From positions 1 through 24,938 of the forward strand of contig JABDLH010000112.1 in assembly GCA_013003145.1 (NCBI GenBank): a stretch of DNA of 24,938 bases, written 5' to 3'. Positions 15,735 through 24,215 of the stretch are shown one piece after another. The translations under genes and the position numbers were made by a program. This DNA comes from Flavobacteriaceae bacterium (GTDB lineage: Bacteria > Bacteroidota > Bacteroidia > Flavobacteriales > Flavobacteriaceae). Numbering within the stretch: position 1 is the stretch's first letter; every line of letters starts with the position of its first letter. The notes beneath the pieces are model-generated. The model was given only the letters and a program-made list of their open reading frames with translations. It was not told where the DNA came from and ran no database searches.

Positions 15735-15795
15735 AACTGGGTTTTCGGCATGGTATTTGTGACTTTTTAACAATACGTTCTTTAAAAAAAATACT

Positions 15796-16380
15796 ATGAA
15801 AAAAATTAAACTAATTGGACTACCGGTACTGCTATTGCTGCTAGTCAGCGCCTGTGTTTCTGTACGCGTGGCCACTGATTACGATACCAAGGCTGATTTT
15901 AACAACTACAAAAGCTATGCCTTCTACAAGACAGGCATAGACCAGGCGGAGATCTCTGACCTTGATAAAAAACGCATCCTGAGAGCTATTGAATCTGAAA
16001 TGAACGCCAGGGGGTTCATTAAATCACAGGATCCGGATCTCCTGGTGAGCATCTTTACCAGGGAGAAAGAAAGAGTAGACGTTTACAACAACAGGTTTGG
16101 CCTTGGATGGGGCTGGGGCTGGGGTTGGGGCTGGGGCGCCTGGAATCCCTACGGTTTCTATGGCTGGCCCGGGTACGGAGGCTACAATGTCTCTACGCGA
16201 ACCGAAGGCTCGTTATTTATAGACTTGATCGATGCCAGGACCAAAGAACTCGTATGGCAAGGTCGCGGTATAGGTTCCTTGAACTATTCAGGCAATATGG
16301 AAAAGAAAGAAGCCAGGATCAAGGAATTTGTCAGTGAGATACTGTCAGAATACCCTCCTAATACCGTTGCTGCCAATTAA
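15796..16380 (+). CDS. DUF4136 lipoprotein with Gly-Trp tract
   Basis: 194 residues. A lipoprotein signal with lipobox VSAC gives Cys at about residue 20. The DUF4136 pattern is clear: VRVATDYDTKADFNNYKSYAFY near the start, IESEMNARGFIKSQDPDLLVSI in the middle, and SLFIDLIDARTKELVWQGRG near the end. Between them sits an unusual LGWGWGWGWGWGAWNPYGFYG stretch, encoded by a G-rich tandem DNA repeat. Envelope-associated, probably on the periplasmic side of the outer membrane; function unknown. A clear terminator follows 6 nt after the stop. It is separated by 61 nt from DUF5522 and has no sure promoter of its own. Confidence 0.9.
   Translation: MKKIKLIGLPVLLLLLVSACVSVRVATDYDTKADFNNYKSYAFYKTGIDQAEISDLDKKRILRAIESEMNARGFIKSQDPDLLVSIFTREKERVDVYNNRFGLGWGWGWGWGWGAWNPYGFYGWPGYGGYNVSTRTEGSLFIDLIDARTKELVWQGRGIGSLNYSGNMEKKEARIKEFVSEILSEYPPNTVAAN
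16105..16137 (+). repeat. GGGGCT-type hexanucleotide tandem repeat encoding (GW)n
   Basis: About five tandem copies of GGNTGG/GGCTGG inside the DUF4136 gene encode five consecutive Gly-Trp pairs. The DNA has five GGGG runs separated by 2-nt loops (16109-16136), a canonical G-quadruplex pattern on the coding strand. Confidence 0.85.
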
Positions 16381-16386
16381 AAATTC

Positions 16387-16410
16387 ACCGCCCCTTTCGG
16401 GCGGTTTTTT
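16387..16410 (+). terminator. Rho-independent terminator after DUF4136 gene
   Basis: ACCGCCC / GGGCGGT (7 bp) with a CTTTC loop, followed by six T at 16405-16410. It starts 6 nt after the DUF4136 stop and ends 29 nt before the hydroxylase ATG. Confidence 0.9.
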
Positions 16411-16439
16411 GTATATTTACATGAGAAAATTTTGAACGA

Positions 16440-18191
16440 ATGTCGTACGAGAGTAATCCTATTCTGGATAAGTTACCCAAGCATTTAAAGCAATATATAA
16501 AGCCACAACATTACGATTCCTATACGGCCGTGGACCAAGCGGTATGGCGATATGTAATGCGTAAAAACGTGGACTACCTGAGCAAAGTTGCTCATTCCTC
16601 TTACCTGGACGGCCTGAAGAAGACCGGGATCAGTATAGATCATATTCCCAACATGTATGGGATGAATCGTATTCTAAAGGAGATCGGCTGGGCCGCTGTT
16701 GCCGTAGATGGTTTTATACCTCCATCAGCATTTATGGAATTCCAGGCTTACAATGTACTGGTCATTGCCTCAGACATAAGACAACTTAACCACATAGAAT
16801 ACACCCCTGCCCCCGACATTATCCATGAGGGAGCCGGGCACGCCCCCATCATTGCAAACCCGGAATATTCAGAATACCTGAGGCGTTTTGGTGAAATTGG
16901 TAGTAAAGCCATATCCAGCGCAAGGGACTATGAACTCTACGAAGCGGTACGGCACTTATCAATCATTAAAGAAGCCGAAGACACGCCCGAAGATGAGATA
17001 GAGAAGGCCGAAAAGCACATTGAATACTTACAGGAAAACATGGGAGAGCCCAGTGAAATGGCTCTTATCCGTAACCTGCACTGGTGGACGGTAGAATACG
17101 GCCTGATTGGCAGTATAGATAATCCCAAGATCTATGGGGCAGGATTGCTCTCTTCCATAGGCGAGAGCGCCTGGTGCATGACCGATAAGGTTGAAAAAAT
17201 ACCGTATTCCATAGAGGCAGCCCAGACTTCTTTCGATATCACCAAACCTCAACCGCAATTGTTTGTCACGCCGGACTTTGCATACCTCAGCCAGGTACTG
17301 GAAGAATTTGCGAATACCATGGCGCTGAGAAAAGGAGGATTGGAAGCTGTCCGCAAATTGATCCATTCAGAAGCTTTGGGTACGGTAGAGCTCTGTACAG
17401 GTTTACAGATCTCAGGGGTATTCAAAGAAGTCATCGCTCATGAAGGTAACCCGGTATACGTGCAAGCTGTCGGGCCTGCGGCCCTGGCCTTCAGAGACAG
17501 GGAATTGGTAGGTCACAGCACTCGCCACCACAGTTCGGGATTTGGTACGCCTATAGGCAAATTAAAAGGAATTAATCTCCCGATAGAAGATATGAGTCCT
17601 GTAGACCTGAAGGCCTACAATATTTACGAAGGAGAGACCGTTAAATTGGAATTTGAAGGTGGTGTTACCATTGAAGGTGAAATAGTTACCGGCACCAGGA
17701 ACCTTAAGGGAGAAATCATCCTGATCACCTTCCGTAATTGCAAAGTCACCCATGAAGAGAAAGTCATCTTCGCATCCAATGAGAACCTGTACAGTATGGC
17801 TGTGGGTGAGAGAATTATATCCGCCTACAACGGTCCTGCAGATCTGCAAAGTTTTGATCTGATCACTCACGAAATCTCCCAGACCCCGCCCAAAGATAAT
17901 CGCTCCCCGGAACGCAAAAAGCTCGCATCACTGTACGAGCAGATACGCCATTACCGGGAAGGAATTAACACCACGGTTTCCAGGAATAAAGTGTTCAAGG
18001 AACTGGTTTCCCACTATCCAAAAGATTGGTTACTCTCTGTTGAATTATACGAGCTTGCCGTTGAAAGTAATAACCAGGAGTTTGCTGAAGAAATTGCAGC
18101 TCACCTCAACAGGGTTAAAGAAGAAAATCCCAATCTCGGTCACCTGATCGATGACGGTTTGGCACTTGTAGACCAGTCCCTGGTCCCGTAA
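16440..18191 (+). CDS. Aromatic amino acid hydroxylase (phenylalanine 4-monooxygenase-like), long form
   Basis: 583 residues. The pterin-dependent aromatic amino acid hydroxylase core is clear: PDIIHEGAGHAPII carries the iron ligands H129 and H134, the third ligand is E219 in HWWTVEYGLIG, and YGAGLLSSIGESAWC follows as in phenylalanine hydroxylases. The core ends around residue 295 (LEEFANTMA). The architecture departs from bacterial PheH (about 300 residues): the H-to-E spacing is 85, against about 40 in the classical enzymes, because of a helical insert at about 157-202, and about 288 extra residues follow the core. There is no N-terminal ACT domain. I recall about 580-residue homologues in Bacteroidota and Bacillus. 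Substrate (Phe or Trp) is unproven. No pterin carbinolamine dehydratase gene is nearby. It converges with the GSCFA gene, 4 nt between stops. Confidence 0.92.
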   Translation: MSYESNPILDKLPKHLKQYIKPQHYDSYTAVDQAVWRYVMRKNVDYLSKVAHSSYLDGLKKTGISIDHIPNMYGMNRILKEIGWAAVAVDGFIPPSAFMEFQAYNVLVIASDIRQLNHIEYTPAPDIIHEGAGHAPIIANPEYSEYLRRFGEIGSKAISSARDYELYEAVRHLSIIKEAEDTPEDEIEKAEKHIEYLQENMGEPSEMALIRNLHWWTVEYGLIGSIDNPKIYGAGLLSSIGESAWCMTDKVEKIPYSIEAAQTSFDITKPQPQLFVTPDFAYLSQVLEEFANTMALRKGGLEAVRKLIHSEALGTVELCTGLQISGVFKEVIAHEGNPVYVQAVGPAALAFRDRELVGHSTRHHSSGFGTPIGKLKGINLPIEDMSPVDLKAYNIYEGETVKLEFEGGVTIEGEIVTGTRNLKGEIILITFRNCKVTHEEKVIFASNENLYSMAVGERIISAYNGPADLQSFDLITHEISQTPPKDNRSPERKKLASLYEQIRHYREGINTTVSRNKVFKELVSHYPKDWLLSVELYELAVESNNQEFAEEIAAHLNRVKEENPNLGHLIDDGLALVDQSLVP

Positions 18192-18195
18192 TATT

Positions 18196-19131
18196 CTAAA
18201 AGTTCATGAAGGGGTATGAGTCCCTGAGAGCCGTGATTTTCTGTTCCAGGGAGGATAGGAATGCACCATGGGTCTGGGAATCAGGATTGAATGGCCGGTG
18301 GGCCATACCCTTCCTGATAGCCATTACCTGCTCCATGACCGGATAGGCGTCTGTCGCTATTGAACTCTCCTTAAATCGCTCCCATATATAATTAATAGCG
18401 ATCTCGTTAGGATGAACCATGTCTGCCGTGTAAAAACGATAGTCTCTCAATTCATCCATCATCAGTTCATAAGACGGAAAATAGGAAACAGCTTTTAGCA
18501 GGTGTACTGCCGATATCAGCTGGGCTTTACTTCTTTGATTCTCAGTAAATCCGTCCCTCAGATGCCTGACCGGCGATACGGTAAAGGTGAGATGAATCCG
18601 GGAATTTGCTTTTCGCAACAATTGTTTTAATTGATCCAGGTAACCGGTGATCACCGCTTGAGTCAGTAGTTCTTTCTGAAATTCACGCTGGGGCACCTTA
18701 TGACAATTGGCGACTAATTTCCCAGTTCTCTTATACCGATAGACCCAGGATGTACCTAGGGTAATTATTATATGTGAAGCATTCCGGATATAAGTTGCCG
18801 TGTTGTCCAGGCCTTGATTCAGGTCTCGCAATAGTGATTCCTTATCAGGATGGCTGAGATCTGAATGCACCGAAAAGCAATGCCATCGCTCATTGAGTTT
18901 AAAAAGTTCTTCTGGGGTAAAATAATCCTGTTCCAGGGACCTTCTCAGCAGTTCGTATATTGCCTGGGGCTGGTAGATGATCCCAAATGGATTACACAGG
19001 TTCTGAAATTGGTAGTAATCCAACTTGCTACCCATATGTTCTGCGAAACAAGAACCCAGTATAAGTACCTTAGATCGGTAATCAATCGGATTGTCCGAAG
19101 GACTAATCGGTACCCTGGTCAGAAGTTCCAT
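18196..19131 (-). CDS. GSCFA-domain protein
   Basis: 311 residues. GSCFAE at 26-31 (KVLILGSCFAEHMG) is the eponymous motif. Other conserved stretches are NPFGIIYQP at about 47-55, ITLGTSWVY at 123-131, TVSPVRHLRDG at 184-194 and DMVHPNEIA at 237-245. The last resembles the Asp-x-x-His end of SGNH hydrolases, with the Ser of GSCFA as possible nucleophile, so a hydrolase or acyl-esterase-like activity is plausible. No signal peptide is seen, suggesting a cytoplasmic location. The ATG at 19131 is 1 nt after the alaS stop, so it is translationally coupled to alaS. Confidence 0.9.
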   Translation of the reverse strand: MELLTRVPISPSDNPIDYRSKVLILGSCFAEHMGSKLDYYQFQNLCNPFGIIYQPQAIYELLRRSLEQDYFTPEELFKLNERWHCFSVHSDLSHPDKESLLRDLNQGLDNTATYIRNASHIIITLGTSWVYRYKRTGKLVANCHKVPQREFQKELLTQAVITGYLDQLKQLLRKANSRIHLTFTVSPVRHLRDGFTENQRSKAQLISAVHLLKAVSYFPSYELMMDELRDYRFYTADMVHPNEIAINYIWERFKESSIATDAYPVMEQVMAIRKGMAHRPFNPDSQTHGAFLSSLEQKITALRDSYPFMNF

Positions 19132-19132
19132 A

Positions 19133-21748
19133 TCAGTTGATATACTGCTTAGCCGCCTTAAGGGCTTCTGCTATTCCCCCGGGGTTTTTCCCGCCTGCTG
19201 TCGCAAAGAAGGGCTGTCCTCCACCCCCGCCTTGTATATACTTACCCAATTCGCGAACAATGGTTCCGGCATTAAGTCCTTTTTCTTCAACCAGTGATTT
19301 AGAGATATAACATGAAAGAATTGCTTTCCCTCCCTGATCAGAAGCAAGTAAAAGGAATAGGTTATTTTCATTGCTTCCGATTTCGAATGAAAGATCTTTA
19401 ATCCCAGCAGCATCAAGATCTACTTTCCTGGCAAGGAAACGAATTCCGTTATGATCCTCCAACTCACTGACCAGTTCAGACTTTAAATTCTTGGCCTTAT
19501 CCTTGAGCAGGTCGTTAATCTGTTTCTTAAGCTGGCTGTTTTCCTCCTGGAGAGATGCCACAGCTTTAACCGTATCTTTAGGTCCTTTGAGCATGCCCTT
19601 TATCTCTGCCAGTGTTTCGTTATTCTCCTGGAAATACAATTTAACCGCATCAGAGGTGATAGCTTCAATACGCCTTATACCCGCTGCTATTGCTCCCTCC
19701 GAGGTGATCTTAAAATGCCAGATGTCTCCGGTATTGGCCACATGAGTTCCACCACATAATTCGATCGATTTACCAAAACGCACGGTTCTCACAGAATCCC
19801 CGTATTTCTCCCCGAATAAAGCTATGGCTCCCTCTTCAAGAGCCTTATCCATGGGGATACTACGCTCTTCTTTTAATGGCAGTTTTTCGGATATCCTGGC
19901 ATTGACAAATTGTTCAATCTGCCGAATTTCTTCTTCGCTTAATTTACTGTAATGCGAAAAATCAAATCGCAGGTATTTGGAATGTACGGCAGAACCTTTT
20001 TGTTCTACATGAGTTCCCAGTATATCTCTTAAAGCCTGGTGTAACAAGTGCGTAGCACTATGGTTCCGGGCTGTTCGTTTTCTCTGATTCTCATCAACAA
20101 CCGCCTTGAGTATGGCCGATGTATCTCCTGGAATGGATTCAGCGAAATGGACGATCTCGTTATTTTCTCGTTTGGTGTCAAGGATATATATCACATCTCC
20201 ATTTGGGAGTTCTAAGTACCCCTTATCACCTACCTGTCCACCACCTTCAGGATAAAATGGCGTAAGATTGAATACCAGCTGGTATTGCTCCCCTTCTTTC
20301 TTAGAAACCACTTTACGGTACTTTACCAGTCTCACATTGGTTTCCAGGGTATCATAACCCACGAATTCCTGCTCCTTATCACTCTGTAGGATGGTCCAGT
20401 CCCCGGTAGAAACTTCAGAGGCCTTCTTAGACCGGTTCTTCTGTTCCTTCATCGCTGCTGCGAAACCGGCAGCATCTAGCAGGTATCCCTTTTCTTCAAG
20501 GATCAAGGCGGTCAGATCGATCGGAAATCCGAATGTATCGTATAACTCAAAGGCTTTACGTCCGTCCAATATCTTACCCTCCATACCCGAGATCATACTA
20601 TCCAGGAGTACTAAACCTTGCTCTAAGGTGCGCAAAAATGCCTGCTCCTCTTCCTGGACGACATTCTCTATTAATTGCTTTTGACTCTTAAGTTCCGGGT
20701 AAGCCGCTCCCATTTGGTCAGAAAGAACTTTCACGAGTTTGTACATAAATGGTGTACTGGTCCCTAAGTATGTAAATCCATATCGTATTGCCCTTCTGAG
20801 TATCCTGCGTATTACATAACCCGCACCGGTATTACTGGGAAGCTGACCGTCTGCTATGGCAAAGGCCACTGCCCGGATATGATCCGCAATAACCCGGATA
20901 GCAATATCAACATCCTCTTTCTGCTGGTATTCAGAATTAGTGATGGTTTCAATTTCGCGAATAAGCGGCATAAATACGTCTGTATCGTAATTTGACTGCT
21001 TCCCTTGCAACACCATACAAAGGCGCTCAAATCCCATCCCCGTATCCACATGTTTCTCTGGTAGTGGCTCCAGCTTTCCATCGGCTTTCCTGTTGTATTG
21101 AATGAACACCAGGTTCCATATTTCTACTACCAATGGATGATCCTGGTTAACCAATGAGGCCCCGGGCACCTTCTTCCGCTCTTCCGAAGAGCGAAGGTCT
21201 ACATGGATTTCTGAGCAGGGGCCACAAGGTCCCTGGTCGCCCATTTCCCAAAAATTGTCCTTCTTATCCCCCATCAGGATACGTTCTTCAGGTACAATAT
21301 TATTCCAAAGATCATAAGCCTCCTGGTCCAGGGATAGTTGATCTGCATCTTCGCTGCCTTCAAAAACCGAAATATACAGGCGATCCTTGTCTATAGCATA
21401 AACTTCTGTCAGTAATTCCCAGGCCCACTCTATGGCTTCTTTCTTGAAATAATCACCAAAACTCCAGTTCCCGAGCATCTCGAACATCGTATGGTGATAG
21501 GTGTCTTTACCAACCTCTTCCAGATCATTGTGTTTACCACTTACCCGGAGGCACTTCTGTGTATCCGTTACCCTGCTGTTTGCAGGTGTATTTATCCCAA
21601 GAAAAAACTCTTTAAATTGGTTCATCCCGGCATTGGTGAACATCAGCGTCGGATCGTCCTTCATGACCATTGGGGCCGAGGGCACGATCTTGTGTTTTTT
21701 ATCCTGGAAAAAATTTAAAAAGGTAGAACGGATATCCTTGGAATTCAT
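19133..21748 (-). CDS. alaS: Alanine--tRNA ligase
   Basis: Charges tRNA-Ala with alanine and clears mis-charged Ser and Gly. 871 residues from ATG 21748, close to the 876 of E. coli. The catalytic domain has [15 protein letters not shown] and the [18 protein letters not shown] block. The editing domain has H563 and H567 ([10 protein letters not shown]) and C665 and H669 (CGGTHV), the four zinc ligands at the expected spacing. The C-Ala tail ends in [16 protein letters not shown], the usual Gly-rich end. The frame is open further upstream to 21853, but those 35 residues (MYGFYPIF...) overlap the divergent M23 start and are not family-like, so the [14 protein letters not shown] start is chosen. 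Followed by the GSCFA gene, 1 nt away. Confidence 0.98.
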   Translation of the reverse strand: MNSKDIRSTFLNFFQDKKHKIVPSAPMVMKDDPTLMFTNAGMNQFKEFFLGINTPANSRVTDTQKCLRVSGKHNDLEEVGKDTYHHTMFEMLGNWSFGDYFKKEAIEWAWELLTEVYAIDKDRLYISVFEGSEDADQLSLDQEAYDLWNNIVPEERILMGDKKDNFWEMGDQGPCGPCSEIHVDLRSSEERKKVPGASLVNQDHPLVVEIWNLVFIQYNRKADGKLEPLPEKHVDTGMGFERLCMVLQGKQSNYDTDVFMPLIREIETITNSEYQQKEDVDIAIRVIADHIRAVAFAIADGQLPSNTGAGYVIRRILRRAIRYGFTYLGTSTPFMYKLVKVLSDQMGAAYPELKSQKQLIENVVQEEEQAFLRTLEQGLVLLDSMISGMEGKILDGRKAFELYDTFGFPIDLTALILEEKGYLLDAAGFAAAMKEQKNRSKKASEVSTGDWTILQSDKEQEFVGYDTLETNVRLVKYRKVVSKKEGEQYQLVFNLTPFYPEGGGQVGDKGYLELPNGDVIYILDTKRENNEIVHFAESIPGDTSAILKAVVDENQRKRTARNHSATHLLHQALRDILGTHVEQKGSAVHSKYLRFDFSHYSKLSEEEIRQIEQFVNARISEKLPLKEERSIPMDKALEEGAIALFGEKYGDSVRTVRFGKSIELCGGTHVANTGDIWHFKITSEGAIAAGIRRIEAITSDAVKLYFQENNETLAEIKGMLKGPKDTVKAVASLQEENSQLKKQINDLLKDKAKNLKSELVSELEDHNGIRFLARKVDLDAAGIKDLSFEIGSNENNLFLLLASDQGGKAILSCYISKSLVEEKGLNAGTIVRELGKYIQGGGGGQPFFATAGGKNPGGIAEALKAAKQYIN

Positions 21749-21798
21749 ATAAAAAGGCAAGGTTTTACTAATTTTAGCGCTTTGTGCGAAACAATTTT

Positions 21799-21806
21799 TA
21801 TATTTG
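21799..21806 (+). promoter_or_regulatory. Bacteroidota -7 element for the M23-MerR-LemA-TPM unit
   Basis: TATATTTG, a perfect TAnnTTTG match, 45 nt before the M23 ATG at 21852. A TTTG at 21781-21784 lies only 14 nt upstream, shorter than the usual spacer. Confidence 0.55.
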
Positions 21807-21828
21807 TTAGACGCACCCAACAGAGGCA

Positions 21829-21836
21829 CAAAAATA
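21829..21836 (-). promoter_or_regulatory. Bacteroidota -7 element for alaS
   Basis: On the minus strand TATTTTTG, a perfect TAnnTTTG match, about 80 nt upstream of the alaS ATG. It supports the shorter alaS start, since the longer frame begins upstream of this box. No clear -33 box is seen; it would fall in the M23 gene start. Confidence 0.45.
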
Positions 21837-21851
21837 GGATAAAATCCATAC

Positions 21852-22829
21852 ATGTCTAAGGTAAAATATTATTACGATCCGGATACTCTTTCGTATCGGA
21901 AGATAGAACCCAAAAAATCCAGAAAATACCGGAATATATTCCTGTTTATTCTCGCTGCTGCGATCTTCGGATTCTTTGGATTGATGATTCTGCTTAACAC
22001 TAATTTGTTTAACACTCCCCGTGAGCTTTCATTGGCCAGGGAGGTGAAGAATTACGAATTACAGTTTGAACTCCTCAACAAGAAACTGGAACAGATGGAG
22101 CAGGTACTTGCTAACATCGAAGACAGGGACAATAACATTTACCGCCTTTATTTTGAAGCGAACCCTATCCCCGAAGAACAGCGAAGGGCTGGTTTTGGTG
22201 GTGTAAACCGGTATAAATCCCTGGAAGGGTTCAATAATTCCGAGATGATCATTGCTACCTCTAAACGGGTAGACATTATACAGAAGCAGATGGCCATACA
22301 ATCCAGATCATTGGACGAGGTAACTAAGCTAGCTGCAGAAAAAGAGAAACTGCTGGCCGCCATCCCTGCCATCCAACCCATAAACAACGAAGAACTTACT
22401 CGCATGGCCTCAGGATACGGATGGCGATCAGACCCATTTACCAAGGCGAGAAAGATGCACTGGGGGATGGACTTTACAGCGCCTAAGGGAACTCCGATCT
22501 ATGCATCCGGGGATGGAAAGGTAATCAGGGCTGACAACAATTCCTCGGGCTATGGTAAACATATCCGTATAGATCATGGTTATGGATATATGACGCTTTA
22601 CGGGCATCTTAGCCGCTACAATGTTAAAAAATGGCAACGTGTAAAACGAGGAGATCTAATCGGCTTTGTCGGTAGTACCGGGAGGTCAGAAGCACCCCAT
22701 CTACACTACGAAGTATGGAAAGACGAAGAGCGCATTAACCCGATCAATTTCTATTATGGCAGTTTGACCGCCGAAGAGTTTGAGAATATGCTGAAATTTG
22801 CCAACCAAGAAAATCAATCCCTGGATTAA
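21852..22829 (+). CDS. M23-family metallopeptidase, membrane-anchored
   Basis: 325 residues, inner-membrane-anchored LytM/M23-type peptidoglycan endopeptidase. A cytoplasmic basic N-terminus (about 1-27) leads into one transmembrane helix at about 28-49. A coiled-coil-rich segment (about 56-175, [20 protein letters not shown]) comes before the catalytic domain at about 185-300: [15 protein letters not shown] with zinc ligands H203 and D207, [14 protein letters not shown] with H252, and HLHYEVW with H283 and H285. All Zn and catalytic residues of active M23 enzymes are present, so it is predicted active rather than an EnvC-like activator. Its stop overlaps the MerR start by 1 nt (TAATG). Confidence 0.95.
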   Translation: MSKVKYYYDPDTLSYRKIEPKKSRKYRNIFLFILAAAIFGFFGLMILLNTNLFNTPRELSLAREVKNYELQFELLNKKLEQMEQVLANIEDRDNNIYRLYFEANPIPEEQRRAGFGGVNRYKSLEGFNNSEMIIATSKRVDIIQKQMAIQSRSLDEVTKLAAEKEKLLAAIPAIQPINNEELTRMASGYGWRSDPFTKARKMHWGMDFTAPKGTPIYASGDGKVIRADNNSSGYGKHIRIDHGYGYMTLYGHLSRYNVKKWQRVKRGDLIGFVGSTGRSEAPHLHYEVWKDEERINPINFYYGSLTAEEFENMLKFANQENQSLD

Positions 22830-23158
22830 TGCACATAGAACTGCCTGAAAAACGATATTACGGCATAGGCGAAGTAGCAAAGGCCTTTGATGTAAACACC
22901 TCCCTGATCCGATTCTGGGAAAAGGAGTTTGATGTGCTTAAACCCAAAAAAAACGCCAAGGGCAATCGGAAATTCACTCCCCAGGACATCAAGAATTTAC
23001 AATTGATATACCACTTGGTCAAAGAGCGCGGCTTCACCCTCGAGGGTGCCAAAACTCACTTAAAAGAAGAACGAAAAAAAACATTGTCCAACTTTGAGAT
23101 CATCCAGAAACTGGAACGGATCAAGGCAGAACTGGAGAAGATCAAAAACCAACTTTAA
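22829..23158 (+). CDS. MerR-family transcriptional regulator
   Basis: 109 residues. The N-terminal winged helix-turn-helix has YYGIGEVAKAFDVNTSLIRFWEKEF (about 10-34), NAKGNRKFTPQDI as the wing (about 43-53), and a helix with LIYHLVKERGFTLEGAKTHL (about 58-77). A Lys/Glu-rich helix at about 80-109 probably forms the dimerisation coiled coil. There is no C-terminal effector-binding domain and no metal-binding Cys, so the signal is unknown. It starts within the TAATG of the M23 stop and is followed 11 nt later by lemA; it may autoregulate the unit. Confidence 0.92.
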   Translation: MHIELPEKRYYGIGEVAKAFDVNTSLIRFWEKEFDVLKPKKNAKGNRKFTPQDIKNLQLIYHLVKERGFTLEGAKTHLKEERKKTLSNFEIIQKLERIKAELEKIKNQL

Positions 23159-23169
23159 ATACAGCTAAC

Positions 23170-23769
23170 ATGAAAAAATGGATTATTCCTGTAATTATTA
23201 TTGCGGTGATCGCAATAGGCCTATATCAATGGGCAGTAGGATTCAATAACACAGCGGTCAAGTACGAAGAGAATGCTAAGACCAAATGGTCTAACGTTGA
23301 GAGCTCGTACCAACGCAGGAATGACCTTATCGGCAACCTCGTTAAAACTGTACAAGGCGCAGCCGATTTTGAAAGAGGAACTCTTACTGATGTTATAGAA
23401 GCACGTGCAAAAGCTACTTCTACCAACATCAACGCCGATAATCTTACCCCGGAAAATATGGCCGCTTTTCAACAGGCTCAGACCGGGCTTTCTTCAGCGC
23501 TATCGCGCTTATTAGTTACCGTGGAGCGGTACCCGGAACTAAAGGCTAACCAGAATTTCCTGGAATTACAATCCCAGTTGGAAGGCACGGAGAACCGTAT
23601 TAACGTAGCTCGTGATCGCTACAATGAAGAGGTGAATACCTACAATATTCATATCAGGAAATTCCCCAATTCCGTACTCGCCGGTGTTTTCGATTTTGAA
23701 AAAATGAGTCGATACCAGGCAGATCCGGGATCGGAAAATGCCCCGGATGTAGATTTCGAATTCAATTAA
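23170..23769 (+). CDS. LemA-family protein
   Basis: 199 residues. One N-terminal transmembrane helix (MKKWIIPVIIIAVIAIGLYQW, about 4-24), then the LemA helical domain: NNTAVKYEENAKTKWSNVES, YQRRNDLIGNLVKTVQG, SALSRLLVTVERYPELKANQNFLELQSQLEGTENRINVARDRYNE, YN.HIRKFPNSVLAGVF. All family blocks are intact. The function is unclear; the family is often found next to TPM proteins, as here. It is separated by 11 nt from merR and 2 nt from the first TPM gene. Confidence 0.96.
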   Translation: MKKWIIPVIIIAVIAIGLYQWAVGFNNTAVKYEENAKTKWSNVESSYQRRNDLIGNLVKTVQGAADFERGTLTDVIEARAKATSTNINADNLTPENMAAFQQAQTGLSSALSRLLVTVERYPELKANQNFLELQSQLEGTENRINVARDRYNEEVNTYNIHIRKFPNSVLAGVFDFEKMSRYQADPGSENAPDVDFEFN

Positions 23770-23771
23770 TT

Positions 23772-24215
23772 ATGCCAGACTCCAAGGTAGAAGCTTTTCT
23801 GAGCCCGGAAGATGAATTAGAAATCGTTGAAGCGATTCGCAAGTCTGAACTTATGACTTCCGGCGAGATCAGGGTACATCTGGAAGCTCATAGTGATACT
23901 GCAGCTTTTGAGCGTGCCGGACAAGTCTTCCATGGCCTCAAGATGGACCATACCCGGGAACGAAACGGTGTACTGTTTTATGTAGCCGTAGAAGACCATA
24001 AATTCGCAATCTATGGGGATACCGGGATCGATAAAGTGGTACCTGAGGGATTCTGGAATGAAATCAAGGATACGATTGAAAGACATTTCAAGAAAAAACA
24101 ATTTAAAGACGGGTTGATCAAAGGCATACTCATGGCGGGTAAAGCACTGCAAGAGCATTTCCCCTGGAATAATGACGACACAAATGAACTGAGCAATGAA
24201 GTATCTAAAAGCTAG
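23772..24215 (+). CDS. TPM-domain protein without signal peptide
   Basis: 147 residues. A TPM (DUF477, YgcG-like) domain: SGEIRVHLEAH, DHTRERNGVLFYVAVEDHKFAIYG, DTGIDKVVPEGFWNEI. There is no signal peptide and no membrane segment, so it is probably cytoplasmic, unlike its neighbour. The LemA-TPM neighbourhood suggests a shared function at the membrane. The end overlaps the start of the next TPM gene by 20 nt. Confidence 0.88.
   Translation: MPDSKVEAFLSPEDELEIVEAIRKSELMTSGEIRVHLEAHSDTAAFERAGQVFHGLKMDHTRERNGVLFYVAVEDHKFAIYGDTGIDKVVPEGFWNEIKDTIERHFKKKQFKDGLIKGILMAGKALQEHFPWNNDDTNELSNEVSKS

Noticed and set aside
15733..15745. AAAAC-TGG-GTTTT hairpin after DUF5522
   Set aside because: Short and AT-rich, with no following T tract; not supported as a terminator.
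21749..21853. Longer alaS start adding 35 residues (from 21853)
   Set aside because: The extra residues are not family-like, would overlap the M23 start, and begin upstream of the likely alaS promoter box; the ATG at 21748 gives the normal 871-residue length.
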